DNA of 9,621 nucleotides from BHER01 sp051652245 (GCA_051652245.1 JBOFTV010000064.1:1-9621); one strand, 5' to 3'; positions 1 to 6,971 are shown, numbered from the stretch's first letter. Numbers and translations are program-made. Notes: a model not told the origin generated them from the letters alone.

Positions 1-2
1 TT

Positions 3-563
3 GCTCACACCCTTGAAAACAACAACTATTTTTTGATGTGGGTGAAAGACATTCAGAGTAATGGCATCCTTGGAGCCTTGAACTTAAGGATGAAACATTT
101 GACACATCTGTCCAACGCATTTTAACGCGAAAACAAACAGTTACTGTAAAACAAAATCCTCAGATTTACCGTTTTATGCCATCAAATCAAATTTTTGATT
201 TTGATGGCGATGGAGATTATACACTAAATTTTCGTGTGGTCCGTTTTAACATAAGTGAAACGACATACGAATCTACCGGAAGACGCATTTTCTCTTGATG
301 ATATCAAAACATTATATGCTATGCGTTGGGGGCTAGAAACAGCTGTTAGAACATTAAAATATACTGTGGGACTTATGGCTTTGCATACAAAAAAAGTGGT
401 ATTCATTTTACAGGAGTTATACTCAAAATTACTCATATTCAATCTCTGCCAACTTGTTGCTTCCTCTATACCCATACAAAAAAAACATACAAAACATGCC
501 TATAAACTCAATGCATGTGCTCTGATTGAAATAGTTCGTTATTTTCTTTCCAAAAATGAATAA
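3..563 (+). pseudogene. IS4-family transposase remnant, 5' cut by window, two frameshifts
   Basis: This is the C-terminal half of a DDE transposase of the IS4 family, read across three frame segments. Bases 3 to about 86 read FLMWVKDIQSNGILGALNL in one frame. About 86 to 270 read on in a second frame with QRILTRKQTVTVKQNPQIYR. From about 258 to the TAA at 561-563 the reading returns to the first frame. The last piece carries the IS4 signature Y-x2-R-x3-E-x6-K (YAMRWGLETAVRTLK), which holds the catalytic glutamate of the DDE triad. The second frame would stop at TGA 296-298 without the shift. The pieces join into one plausible protein only after two frameshifts, so the gene is inactive. The GTG at 255 could start a 102-residue ORF, but that would be only the tail of the enzyme. 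Family assignment is confident; the specific IS name is not, and no terminal repeat can be matched because the left end is outside the window. Confidence 0.85.
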
Positions 564-756
564 CCCGATACCATCAATACACTATTTCTCAAATACATCC
601 TACCGATTCGAACCAATAGATCGTTTGAGCGATCATCTACAAATCGCACTACTGCGATACCGTTAAATTATCGTATAGCGTAATTATATTTTTTTTATCG
701 CAGATAGTAACTGTGCTTTTTCATTCTTCCTTCTTTTTGCTTTTTTTGACAGAAAA
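564..756. other. gene-free stretch after the transposase remnant
   Basis: About 190 AT-rich bases without a coding region. Two small inverted repeats are visible: GATCG at 619-623 with CGATC at 630-634, and CGATA at 655-659 with TATCG at 669-673. The right end of the IS4-type element probably lies here, but the exact terminal repeat cannot be set without the left end. Confidence 0.4.
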
Positions 757-790
757 AAGAAGTTATCTCATTTATTTTTGATAACTTCTT
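757..790 (-). terminator. rho-independent terminator of the small membrane protein gene
   Basis: An 11-bp perfect stem (757-767 with 780-790, core AGAAGTTATC/GATAACTTCT) encloses a 12-nt loop. On the minus strand the stem is followed by a T run (TTTTTT, plus bases 753-758 and beyond). It lies about 70 nt downstream of the stop codon at 858, the position and polarity expected for that gene. The plus-strand side has no comparable T run. Confidence 0.85.
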
Positions 791-857
791 AAGTAATGTC
801 TTTTGTTTACTGAATATTTGATTAACTTAATGACATTGCCGCAGTCCCTGATTATTG

Positions 858-1253
858 TTATTTGTTTTCTATAGCTGTCAGTTTAATGTGAAAAATACCC
901 AACATACAACTGATAATAGCATATGCAAGTTTTGGTAAGCTTGCTTCCACAAAGAATTTAACGACATCTTTGGATTGTTTTGCTAAGTCTACTTGACCAC
1001 TTGACATCATTCCACTAATATTTGTGATGTTATCAATAGCTAAAAATATCGCATATGCTAAGCATAAGGCTGAAAAAATAAAAAGTAAAATTGAAATTAC
1101 TGTGACTTTTTTGCCCTTTTTTTCTATTGTTGTTTCTTTAGCCGCTTTTATCGGCTCGACTTTTACTTCTTTTTGTTCCTGCGTGACTTTTACTGGTTCT
1201 ACTTTTACCTCTTTTTGTTCCTGAGTTACTTCTTTTTGTTCTTTGATATCCAT
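858..1253 (-). CDS. small membrane protein with repeated charged N-terminus, unknown function
   Basis: A 131-residue protein that I do not recognise. Residues 1-48 are very hydrophilic and Lys/Glu/Gln/Val-rich, with two tandem copies of a 14-residue unit (VTQEQKEVKVEPVK at 9-22, then the same ending in IK at 23-36) and a partial copy before them. A hydrophobic segment follows at about 50-73 and a second at about 106-127, joined by a loop of about 30 residues. There is no signal peptide cleavage site. The charged tail is followed by KKGKK just before the first helix, so by the positive-inside rule the tail is probably cytoplasmic. The ATG is preceded by AAAGGAG (1262-1268) at 8 nt, which fixes the start. 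It lies 104 nt downstream of the exporter operon, with its own -10 box and terminator, so it is probably a separate transcript. A role beside the exporter is only speculation. Confidence 0.8.
   Translation of the reverse strand: MDIKEQKEVTQEQKEVKVEPVKVTQEQKEVKVEPIKAAKETTIEKKGKKVTVISILLFIFSALCLAYAIFLAIDNITNISGMMSSGQVDLAKQSKDVVKFFVEASLPKLAYAIISCMLGIFHIKLTAIENK
1146..1229 (-). repeat. two tandem 42-bp units inside the small membrane protein gene
   Basis: Two consecutive 42-bp units encode residues 9-22 and 23-36, nearly identical at the protein level (only V/I differs at position 13 of the unit) and slightly diverged in synonymous bases. Because 42 is a multiple of 3, copy-number change would alter tail length without breaking the frame. 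Part of the unit (EQKEV) also occurs at residues 5-9. Confidence 0.8.
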
Positions 1254-1287
1254 TTATATTTCTCCTTTAAAATTAGTTTACTTATTT

Positions 1288-1293
1288 ATTATA
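1288..1293 (-). promoter_or_regulatory. -10 box for the small membrane protein gene
   Basis: The minus strand reads TATAAT here, a perfect sigma-A -10 hexamer, 34 nt upstream of the ATG. The region 16-18 nt further upstream (about 1310-1317) has no good TTGACA match, so the -35 is weak or an activator may be needed. Confidence 0.5.
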
Positions 1294-1347
1294 CTATTTT
1301 TTACTTAACTTACATAGGATAATGACCCTTTTTTTTAAGTTAAATGG

Positions 1348-1361
1348 TGAAAGCGCTTTAC
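1348..1361. promoter_or_regulatory. candidate catabolite response element (cre)
   Basis: TGAAAGCGCTTTAC matches 12 of 14 positions of the Gram-positive CcpA consensus TGWAARCGYTTWCW, including the central CG and the whole AAAGCGCTTT palindrome. It overlaps the stop codon of the 668-residue ABC subunit (1358-1360). It is centred about 73 nt upstream of the predicted start of transcription of the small membrane protein gene, a location compatible with CcpA activation. It could also be chance. Confidence 0.45.
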
Positions 1362-3364
1362 TTTGTGGACTGTGCGGCGTACATTTTTGTGTAGTAGCCA
1401 TTTTGACTTAATAGTTGCTCGTGGGTTCCCTGTTCAACAAGATTTCCATTGTCGAGGACAACAATTATATCCGCATCTCTTATTGTTGATAATCTGTGAG
1501 CAATGATGAATGTTGTTCTGTTTTGTGCTGCAAGTGTTAAGGCCTTTTGGATTTTTCGCTCTGTTTGTGTATCAATGTTTGCGGTTGCTTCATCCAAGAC
1601 AAGGATACTTGGATTTTGGATTACGGCGCGCGCAAAGGCGATTAGTTGGCGCTGCCCTAATGAAAAATTCTGCCCCATTTCACTGACGAGCTGCTTTAGT
1701 CCCTGTGGGTGGTCTAATAAGTCACCAGCACCTATTTCACGTAAAATTTGTTCGACGAATTCAGCGCTATATTTAGCATCGCCCCATGTTATTGTATCCA
1801 TTAACGTTCCTTTAAATAATACTGGATCTTGCAAAATAATACCCACATGCTCGCGGTAGACTTCACGCCGCATTGCTTGGATTTCAATTCCGTCTACTAA
1901 TATCTTACCACTTGTGTAATCATAGAAGCGTAACAGTAGGTTCATCAACGAACTTTTACCACTTCCAGTATGCCCAACAATTGCGACTGTTTGGTTTGCT
2001 TTAACCGTCAAATTAATTTGCTTTAATACTAAATTAGCTTCTGTATAACCAAAGCTTACATTCTCAAATGTAATATCGCCTCTAAATCGTGGTTGGTTTT
2101 GCCAAATTGCATCAGCGCGTTCCGTTTCTTCGTCTTCCTCAAGATAACGAAAATATCTTTGAATTGAAACATTTGCCTGCTCAATAATTGTAATAATGGA
2201 AAATAATTGGTATAGTGGCTCGACATAATAATTGACATAGCTTACAAGTAAATAAATCGTCCCAATTGTCAAACCAACTTTTCCTGCATTAAAATAAAGC
2301 GACCCTGCATAGATTAAAATCGCGATCCACATCGTTCGCCGCAAAACATTAACAATACTTCCCGTTCCAAATGCCTTTAGCTTTAGTGATTTTTTGTTGT
2401 AATCGTAGACTGCGTCATTTAATGCATTAAATTCAAGCTTTGCATGTTCTTCATAGGCAAATGCTCTGATAACTGTAATTCCTTTGAATTGTTCATTTAG
2501 AAGCGCATTTAACGCTGAAGATGCACTTCTTGCGGATTCATAATAGCCCGATATCTTCCGCCGATAAAAATAAATCCAGCAGGCGAGTAGTGGTAAGAAA
2601 ACCAATGCCCCTAAAAACAAGCGGACATCAAGAAAGAACAGTAATATGTATATCCCTAAAAACATAATAAATGCTTGCAATAGCTGGACACCAATGTTTG
2701 ATGCTAAGGAATAAAACATACTAACATCGCTAATTAAATAAGAAATAAACTTACCATCTTGTCTTTTAGTAAAATAATCCATCGGGAGTTTTTGTAATTT
2801 CTCCATCCCTTTAATCCGAAAATCAGCGATGACATTTCGCGAAAAGCGGCGAACATAAATACTATTAAACCAAGCAAAAAATGGATGCATTAGAACCACA
2901 GCCAAATATAATGTTAGCGTTTTAAGTAAACTTGGTATGTTTGGCTCATATAGCGCATAAACATCTTGTTTTGAGAGCTCCATTAAGACTAGATTTGTGT
3001 TTTGATTATCTGCAAAGTAGGCTTTACCATCTTTTACTTCTATACTTTTAGTGCCTTTTGGAACATCAAAGATAAAATAGCTCGTTACGCCTTCATAGGC
3101 AACTATTATTGGTTTGCCTGCATCAATTGCTTGTGCACTATTTTGGGTATAATACTGATTATTAACTAGTACACTTTCGTCTTGCATAGTTGTTTTGTAC
3201 CATGGGGTTTTCGTTAGCGTTAAAATTGAATTATCAATTGCATACTGCGTCATAATTGGCAACAGTAAAAAACCAATTGTTGTTCCCATTGAAGTCAGGA
3301 TTACAACAAGAAGCAACTTCCAGTGCTGCTTAATATTTTGCCACATTGTTTTTAAATACATCAT
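1358..3364 (-). CDS. bmrD: heterodimeric ABC multidrug exporter, catalytic subunit with extracellular insert (BmrD/YheH-like)
   Basis: A 668-residue half-transporter with a transmembrane domain (about 1-410) and an ATPase domain (about 430-660). Between TM1 (about 17-40) and TM2 (about 145-165) lies an unusually long hydrophilic stretch, about residues 48-140. This matches the extracellular domain known in the BmrD subunit of Bacillus BmrCD. ATPase motifs: Walker A GHTGSGKSS (464-472), Q-loop Q512, a degenerate signature FSLGQ (567-571, normally LSGGQ), Walker B ILVLDE with catalytic Glu592, and H-loop His623. Canonical Walker A/B with a weak signature is the expected pattern for the catalytic partner, whose own signature faces the degenerate site. 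Length, architecture and order after the partner gene agree with the family. The start is the ATG at 3362-3364 behind GGAGGAG (3373-3379); a second ATG follows directly. The gene begins 2 nt after the partner's stop. Substrates cannot be read from sequence; drugs or other amphipathic compounds are typical. Confidence 0.9.
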   Translation of the reverse strand: MMYLKTMWQNIKQHWKLLLVVILTSMGTTIGFLLLPIMTQYAIDNSILTLTKTPWYKTTMQDESVLVNNQYYTQNSAQAIDAGKPIIVAYEGVTSYFIFDVPKGTKSIEVKDGKAYFADNQNTNLVLMELSKQDVYALYEPNIPSLLKTLTLYLAVVLMHPFFAWFNSIYVRRFSRNVIADFRIKGMEKLQKLPMDYFTKRQDGKFISYLISDVSMFYSLASNIGVQLLQAFIMFLGIYILLFFLDVRLFLGALVFLPLLACWIYFYRRKISGYYESARSASSALNALLNEQFKGITVIRAFAYEEHAKLEFNALNDAVYDYNKKSLKLKAFGTGSIVNVLRRTMWIAILIYAGSLYFNAGKVGLTIGTIYLLVSYVNYYVEPLYQLFSIITIIEQANVSIQRYFRYLEEDEETERADAIWQNQPRFRGDITFENVSFGYTEANLVLKQINLTVKANQTVAIVGHTGSGKSSLMNLLLRFYDYTSGKILVDGIEIQAMRREVYREHVGIILQDPVLFKGTLMDTITWGDAKYSAEFVEQILREIGAGDLLDHPQGLKQLVSEMGQNFSLGQRQLIAFARAVIQNPSILVLDEATANIDTQTERKIQKALTLAAQNRTTFIIAHRLSTIRDADIIVVLDNGNLVEQGTHEQLLSQNGYYTKMYAAQSTK

Positions 3365-3366
3365 CT

Positions 3367-5136
3367 TTATTGCTCCTCCATTTCTACCTTTTGGTTACTT
3401 TCCATGCTTTGATAAAGATATTGCTCTTTATACCAGCCACTCGTTGCCATTAACGCCATATGCGTTCCTTTTTGAATGATTCTTCCATCTACTAACACAA
3501 TAATTTCATCTGCATGGACAACGGCAGATAACCGATGAGCAATAATAATATTCGTCTTGTTTTCACGATTTTTAATAATATTATCAATTATTTTTGCTTC
3601 TGTTGTCCCATCCACTGCTGAAAGTGCATCATCTAAAATCAAAATCTCAGGTTCACTTAGAAAAGCCCTAGCAATCGCCAATCGCTGCTTTTGTCCCCCT
3701 GATAACATGACACCACTTTCACCCGTCATCGTCTCCAGTCCTTCAGTAAGAAAGCTCATATCTTTTTGAAAATCGGCTAATTTGATTGCTAAATTAATCT
3801 CTTCCGCGGTTGCTTCCATTTTTGCTACTTTTAGATTTTCTTTAACCGTTTTAGAAAACAAAATATGTTCTTGTGGTACATAGCCAAAAAGTTTTCTAAT
3901 ACTTTGGACATTATAGTGATTATAGGACTGACCATTTAGTTTAATCATTTGATCGTCATCTAACCTATATTCACCCAGTAACTGTCGTATTAGCGTTGTT
4001 CTCCCCCCACCCACTAATCCTACAATTCCTAGTGTTTGACCTTTAGCTAAGCTAAAATTCAGCTCTTTTAGGGCGAATTCACTGGTAATAGCATCGGGAT
4101 ACTGAAACGAGTAGTTGATTATTTCCAATTTTTGCAGTTGGCGGATGTTTGGTTTGCTATCATCTATTTCAACTTCTGTTTTAATGGATAAAATTTCATC
4201 TATGCGATCATATGAAGCATCACCCCGTTTTAAAATTCCAACCACATTGGCAATTGAGAATAAGGGCCAGCCAATCATACCAATATAAAGCATAAATGTC
4301 ACTAGTGCCCCTGGTGTTAGCTCACTTCTAAAGACCATATTAGCACCTAGCCATAATACAGTAAGTTCCACCATGCCAAAAACAAAATAGAACAAAAAAG
4401 TAATGAAGTTCTCATAGAAATCACCTTTTTCATACGTATCACGGACTAGGATAACTTTGTGACTTAGCATGTCGATATTTTCTTGTTGTTTCCCGTATGC
4501 TCTAATAGCCTGGATTCCGCGTACTGACTCTAGCAATGATTCACTCAAATCGCTTAATTTTTCTTGGGCTTCCATGTGAAAAAATCTAATTTTATCACCA
4601 AATTTAGATGCAAGTAGAGCGACTAAAAATAGCGGTATCACCGCAATTAGCGTTAATGTTAAATCCGTTGTAATAATCATTGCAAGGACAATTAATAACA
4701 AAAACACAGTCCCCTCTAACAAAAAGAAAAAACCATCACTTGTAACAATAGAAACCTGTTTTAAATCAGTTGTCACGCGCACCATCAAATCACCCACAGC
4801 ATGTTTTTTAAAGAAGCCACCATCCATTTTCACTACATGTTGATAAAATGAGCTCCGGAATGTTTTTTCAAATTTAAGACCTAGTTCATATAAAATATAA
4901 ATCCAAATTACTGCTGCAATATAACCAATTATGGCAATGATGACTAAAAAGCCAACGCTTTGCCAAAATGTCGCTAACCCTAGTTGATTTTTAGCCATTA
5001 AATCAATTGTTTGACCTAATATTTGAGGTGTTACAACTGAGATTACCCCCGCTAAAATATCACCAATAGCGGCAAGTAAAAATAGCTTTCGATTTTCATA
5101 CATATACCTTCTGATTTTCTTAAATATTAAAAACAT
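3367..5136 (-). CDS. bmrC: heterodimeric ABC multidrug exporter, degenerate-site subunit (BmrC/YheI-like)
   Basis: A 589-residue half-transporter with six predicted membrane helices (about 15-300) and an ATPase domain (about 335-580). Motifs: Walker A GLVGGGRT (373-380), with Arg379 where Lys is normal; Q-loop in YVPQEHILF (Gln422); canonical signature LSGGQ (478-482); Walker B ILILDD with Asp503 in place of the catalytic Glu; H-loop His534. Asp at the Walker B end is typical of BmrC-type partners, and the intact signature completes the active site of the other subunit. The start is set at the ATG 5134-5136, 6 nt after AAAGGAG (5143-5149), giving 589 residues, close to the roughly 585 of Bacillus BmrC. 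An in-frame GTG at 5193 would add 19 residues, but it lies inside a hairpin loop region and has no ribosome binding site. It is translationally coupled to the next subunit (2-nt gap). No clear separate promoter was found, so expression may come from the rplM promoter through the hairpin at 5181-5214. Confidence 0.9.
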   Translation of the reverse strand: MFLIFKKIRRYMYENRKLFLLAAIGDILAGVISVVTPQILGQTIDLMAKNQLGLATFWQSVGFLVIIAIIGYIAAVIWIYILYELGLKFEKTFRSSFYQHVVKMDGGFFKKHAVGDLMVRVTTDLKQVSIVTSDGFFFLLEGTVFLLLIVLAMIITTDLTLTLIAVIPLFLVALLASKFGDKIRFFHMEAQEKLSDLSESLLESVRGIQAIRAYGKQQENIDMLSHKVILVRDTYEKGDFYENFITFLFYFVFGMVELTVLWLGANMVFRSELTPGALVTFMLYIGMIGWPLFSIANVVGILKRGDASYDRIDEILSIKTEVEIDDSKPNIRQLQKLEIINYSFQYPDAITSEFALKELNFSLAKGQTLGIVGLVGGGRTTLIRQLLGEYRLDDDQMIKLNGQSYNHYNVQSIRKLFGYVPQEHILFSKTVKENLKVAKMEATAEEINLAIKLADFQKDMSFLTEGLETMTGESGVMLSGGQKQRLAIARAFLSEPEILILDDALSAVDGTTEAKIIDNIIKNRENKTNIIIAHRLSAVVHADEIIVLVDGRIIQKGTHMALMATSGWYKEQYLYQSMESNQKVEMEEQ

Positions 5137-5180
5137 CTTATTCTCCTTTAAATACCATAATGACTTTATGATAAAGATAA

Positions 5181-5214
5181 AAGTGTTGCTCACCTATATA
5201 GGTAATCAACACTT
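5181..5214 (-). terminator. hairpin between rpsI and the ABC exporter: terminator or attenuator
   Basis: A 14-position stem with two mismatches (outer AAGTGTTG/CAACACTT, inner ACC/GGT) and a TATATA loop, followed on the minus strand by the T-rich tract TTATCTTTATC. It lies about 48 nt downstream of the rpsI stop and about 45 nt upstream of the exporter start. It can end the rplM-rpsI transcript. Its place just before a BmrCD-type operon also fits a regulatory attenuator. Confidence 0.65.
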
Positions 5215-5228
5215 CTATTTGATAGCAT
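5190..5228 (-). CDS. possible 12-residue leader peptide overlapping the hairpin
   Basis: The minus strand has ATG at 5226-5228 and then MLSNRSVDYLYR to a TGA at 5190-5192. The stop falls in the distal arm of the hairpin at 5181-5214, so a translating ribosome would cover the proximal arm and prevent hairpin formation. In Bacillus subtilis the bmrCD operon is preceded by a longer leader (bmrB) that controls read-through by ribosome stalling. Against the idea: there is no good ribosome binding site ahead of the ATG (only GGCAG nearby), and an ORF this short can occur by chance. Confidence 0.25.
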   Translation of the reverse strand: MLSNRSVDYLYR

Positions 5229-5261
5229 ATCTGCCAAAATATTTTAGTCTTATAAATAATA

Positions 5262-5654
5262 TTAACGTTTTGAGAATTGTGGTGCACGACGTGCAGCTTT
5301 AAGTCCGTATTTCTTACGTTCTTTCGCACGGGCATCTCTTGTTAAAAATCCTGCAGCTTTTAATGCTGGTCTGTTTTCTGAATTTACTTCTAACAGAGCA
5401 CGAGCAACACCATGACGGATAGCTCCGGCTTGTCCTGTATATCCACCACCATCAACATTAACAAACACATCAAATTTCGATACTGTTTCTGTTAATACAA
5501 GTGGCTGACGACAAATCATTCTTAACGTTTCTAATGGTAAATACTCATCAATAGTACGACCGTTAATTTTGATAATTCCTGTTCCTGCAATAAGACGTAC
5601 ACGTGCTACTGACGTTTTACGTCGTCCTGTTCCTAAATATTGAACCTTTGCCAT
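5262..5654 (-). CDS. rpsI: 30S ribosomal protein S9
   Basis: A 130-residue protein of full family length. The N-terminal YLGTGRRKTSVARVRL and the basic C-terminal tail ending in APQFSKR are hallmarks of bacterial S9 (uS9), whose C-terminal lysine/arginine contacts tRNA in the small-subunit P site. The central segment VNVDGGGYTGQAGAIRHG is also typical. The ATG (5652-5654) follows AAGGAGGA (5663-5670) at 8 nt. It lies 19 nt downstream of rplM, the conserved rplM-rpsI pair of Bacilli, and presumably shares its promoter. No anomalies. Confidence 0.98.
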   Translation of the reverse strand: MAKVQYLGTGRRKTSVARVRLIAGTGIIKINGRTIDEYLPLETLRMICRQPLVLTETVSKFDVFVNVDGGGYTGQAGAIRHGVARALLEVNSENRPALKAAGFLTRDARAKERKKYGLKAARRAPQFSKR

Positions 5655-5673
5655 AATCTATTTCCTCCTTCGC

Positions 5674-6105
5674 CTATACTTCTAATGTTTTCGGTTGTTG
5701 TGCAGCATGTTTATGCTCACTTCCCACGTATACAAATAATTTTTTGAATTGTTGGCGACCAAGGCGATTATGTGGTAACATTCCTTTAATCGCTCTTTCA
5801 ACCATTTCGATTGGATATTTTTCGATCATTGTACGTGCATTACGCTTACGTAATCCACCAATATGTAAACTATGGTTATAATACATTTTATCATCCATTT
5901 TGTTTCCAGTTAATACAATTTTCTCGGCATTTGTTATAATGACATTATCTCCACAATCAACGTGTGGTGTAAATGTTGGTTTATGTTTACCGCGTAGTAC
6001 TGCAGCAACTTCTGACGCTAAACGTCCTAAAGTTTTTCCTTCTGCATCTACAATATACCATTGACGTTCAATGGTAGCTTCATTGGCCATATAAGTTCGA
6101 CTCAT
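5674..6105 (-). CDS. rplM: 50S ribosomal protein L13
   Basis: A 143-residue L13 (uL13), an early-assembly protein of the large subunit. It shows the family's opening IERQWYIVDAEGKTLGRLAS, the GKHKPTFTPHVDCGDNVII segment, and the signature region IKGMLPHNRLGRQQFKKLFVYVG. Two ATGs are possible. The one at 6109-6111 is only 2 nt from AGGAGG (6114-6119), too close for initiation. The one at 6103-6105 is 8 nt away and gives MSRTYMANEATIERQW, which aligns with the usual Bacilli N-terminus, so it is chosen. It is first in the operon with rpsI and is preceded by a consensus promoter and a leader that probably allows autoregulation by L13. Confidence 0.97.
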   Translation of the reverse strand: MSRTYMANEATIERQWYIVDAEGKTLGRLASEVAAVLRGKHKPTFTPHVDCGDNVIITNAEKIVLTGNKMDDKMYYNHSLHIGGLRKRNARTMIEKYPIEMVERAIKGMLPHNRLGRQQFKKLFVYVGSEHKHAAQQPKTLEV

Positions 6106-6119
6106 CAGCATTTCCTCCT

Positions 6120-6176
6120 AATAATTTTAATATCTTCACTCTCACAGGGCTGTCGTGGTAGCGAAAATAACGCTAT
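6120..6176 (-). ncRNA. probable L13 autoregulatory mRNA leader
   Basis: The untranslated leader between the rplM promoter and its ribosome binding site starts with a hairpin TAGCG-(7 nt)-CGCTA (6171-6175 with 6159-6163). The segment CGCTACCACGACAGCCC, then GTGAGAGTGAAGAT, follows. From memory this resembles the conserved L13 leader found upstream of rplM in low-GC Gram-positive bacteria, where excess L13 is thought to repress its own operon. The position, directly at the predicted transcript start, fits. I have not matched it to a covariance model. Confidence 0.65.
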
Positions 6177-6181
6177 TTACT

Positions 6182-6210
6182 ATGATACTGTTTTTTAGCT
6201 CTATTGTCAA
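6182..6210 (-). promoter_or_regulatory. rplM-rpsI promoter
   Basis: On the minus strand TTGACA (6205-6210) and TATCAT (6182-6187) are separated by 17 nt. That is a perfect -35 with a 5/6 -10 at ideal spacing, fitting a strong sigma-A promoter for a ribosomal protein operon. Predicted initiation is near 6175, about 70 nt before the rplM start. Confidence 0.85.
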
Positions 6211-6321
6211 TACAATTCGTTGTTAATAATGTTGTTTTTTGCTTTTGGGGGGTAAATTTTCAGGGTGAGGCGGACCATTAAGGTTTTAGGTCTTATTTTG
6301 GCGGGAATTTAGTTAAAACTA

Positions 6322-6330
6322 TGTTACAAT
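6322..6330 (+). promoter_or_regulatory. extended -10 promoter for the PAP2 phosphatase gene
   Basis: TGTTACAAT forms an extended -10 (TGN plus TACAAT), which does not need a good -35; none at 16-18 nt spacing is seen. It lies 36 nt upstream of the chosen ATG. The preceding 6241-6320 holds no gene and is G-rich and otherwise featureless. Confidence 0.5.
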
Positions 6331-6365
6331 ATAGTGAATACTATCCAAGGAGGATTGGCTTTTTT

Positions 6366-6971
6366 ATGGGAAAAAAGATGGAAGTTTATTTGATTTTTGG
6401 TGCTTATTTTTGTGGGTTGCTATTTTTACAATTGCCCTTTTGGCGGGATGTCGATTTGTTTATTGCACATTTATTTATTGAGATGAGGACTACTAGTGCA
6501 ACTTTGTTTTTTACGCGTATTACTTCTTTGGCTGATACTCTGGCTGTTGTTTGTTTTACGGGCCTTTTTACTGTTGTTTTCTGGTGGCAGAAGCGGACTA
6601 TTTGGGCATATGCTTTGCTTTTTGTAACAGTTACTTCTTCTGTTGCTACATGGGGGCTTAAAAAGCTTGTGGCACGACCACGGCCAAGCATTAGTCCGCT
6701 CCAGTTTGAATCAACTTATAGTTTTCCTAGTGGCCACGCAGTTGCTATTTTTACTTTGTGTGGCTTTTTGATTTGCTATTTTTGGTATTGTGGTGTGCGG
6801 GATTGGCTTTGGGTGGTTTTGATTGGTTGCTTAGGTGGTCTAATTGTCTTAGTGGGTGTTTCGCGGGTCTATTTAGGGGTTCACTGGGCTACTGATGTGC
6901 TTGCTGGTTTTTGTACGGGGGCTGTTTGTTTATACCTTGGGGTGGTCATTTTTTACAATAAAAAAGTGTGA
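6366..6971 (+). CDS. PAP2-family membrane phosphatase (lipid phosphatase / undecaprenyl pyrophosphatase-like)
   Basis: A 201-residue integral membrane protein with about five to six hydrophobic helices. It carries all three PAP2 motifs: K-x6-RP (Lys99 to Arg106-Pro107), PSGH (121-124, with the catalytic-cycle His124), and SR-x5-H-x3-D (Ser166-Arg167, nucleophile His173, Asp177). Family members remove phosphate from lipid substrates such as undecaprenyl pyrophosphate (BcrC type, recycling the cell-wall carrier) or phosphatidylglycerol phosphate (PgpB type). The motifs do not separate these, so no gene symbol is given. The start is the ATG at 6366, 12 nt after AAGGAGG (6347-6353). An ATG at 6321 lies in the promoter and is rejected; Met5 (6378) is a further option. 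The stop codon lies in the first arm of the downstream terminator. It converges with the deacetylase gene. Both could act in cell-envelope glycan metabolism, but the link is only inferred. Confidence 0.9.
   Translation: MGKKMEVYLIFGAYFCGLLFLQLPFWRDVDLFIAHLFIEMRTTSATLFFTRITSLADTLAVVCFTGLFTVVFWWQKRTIWAYALLFVTVTSSVATWGLKKLVARPRPSISPLQFESTYSFPSGHAVAIFTLCGFLICYFWYCGVRDWLWVVLIGCLGGLIVLVGVSRVYLGVHWATDVLAGFCTGAVCLYLGVVIFYNKKV

Noticed and set aside
1024..1224. Plus-strand ORF opposite the small membrane protein
   Set aside because: It is an antisense shadow of the repeat-bearing gene, with no ribosome binding site or promoter.
5137..5193. Upstream GTG start adding 19 residues to the BmrC-like subunit
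   Set aside because: It has no ribosome binding site and lies in the hairpin before the gene, whereas the ATG at 5136 has AAAGGAG at 6 nt and gives the usual family length.
6106..6111. First ATG of rplM
   Set aside because: Only 2 nt separate it from AGGAGG; the next in-frame ATG has ideal 8-nt spacing and matches the family N-terminus.
6321..6365. Upstream ATG extension of the PAP2 phosphatase
   Set aside because: It overlaps the extended -10 box, and the ribosome binding site lies downstream of it.
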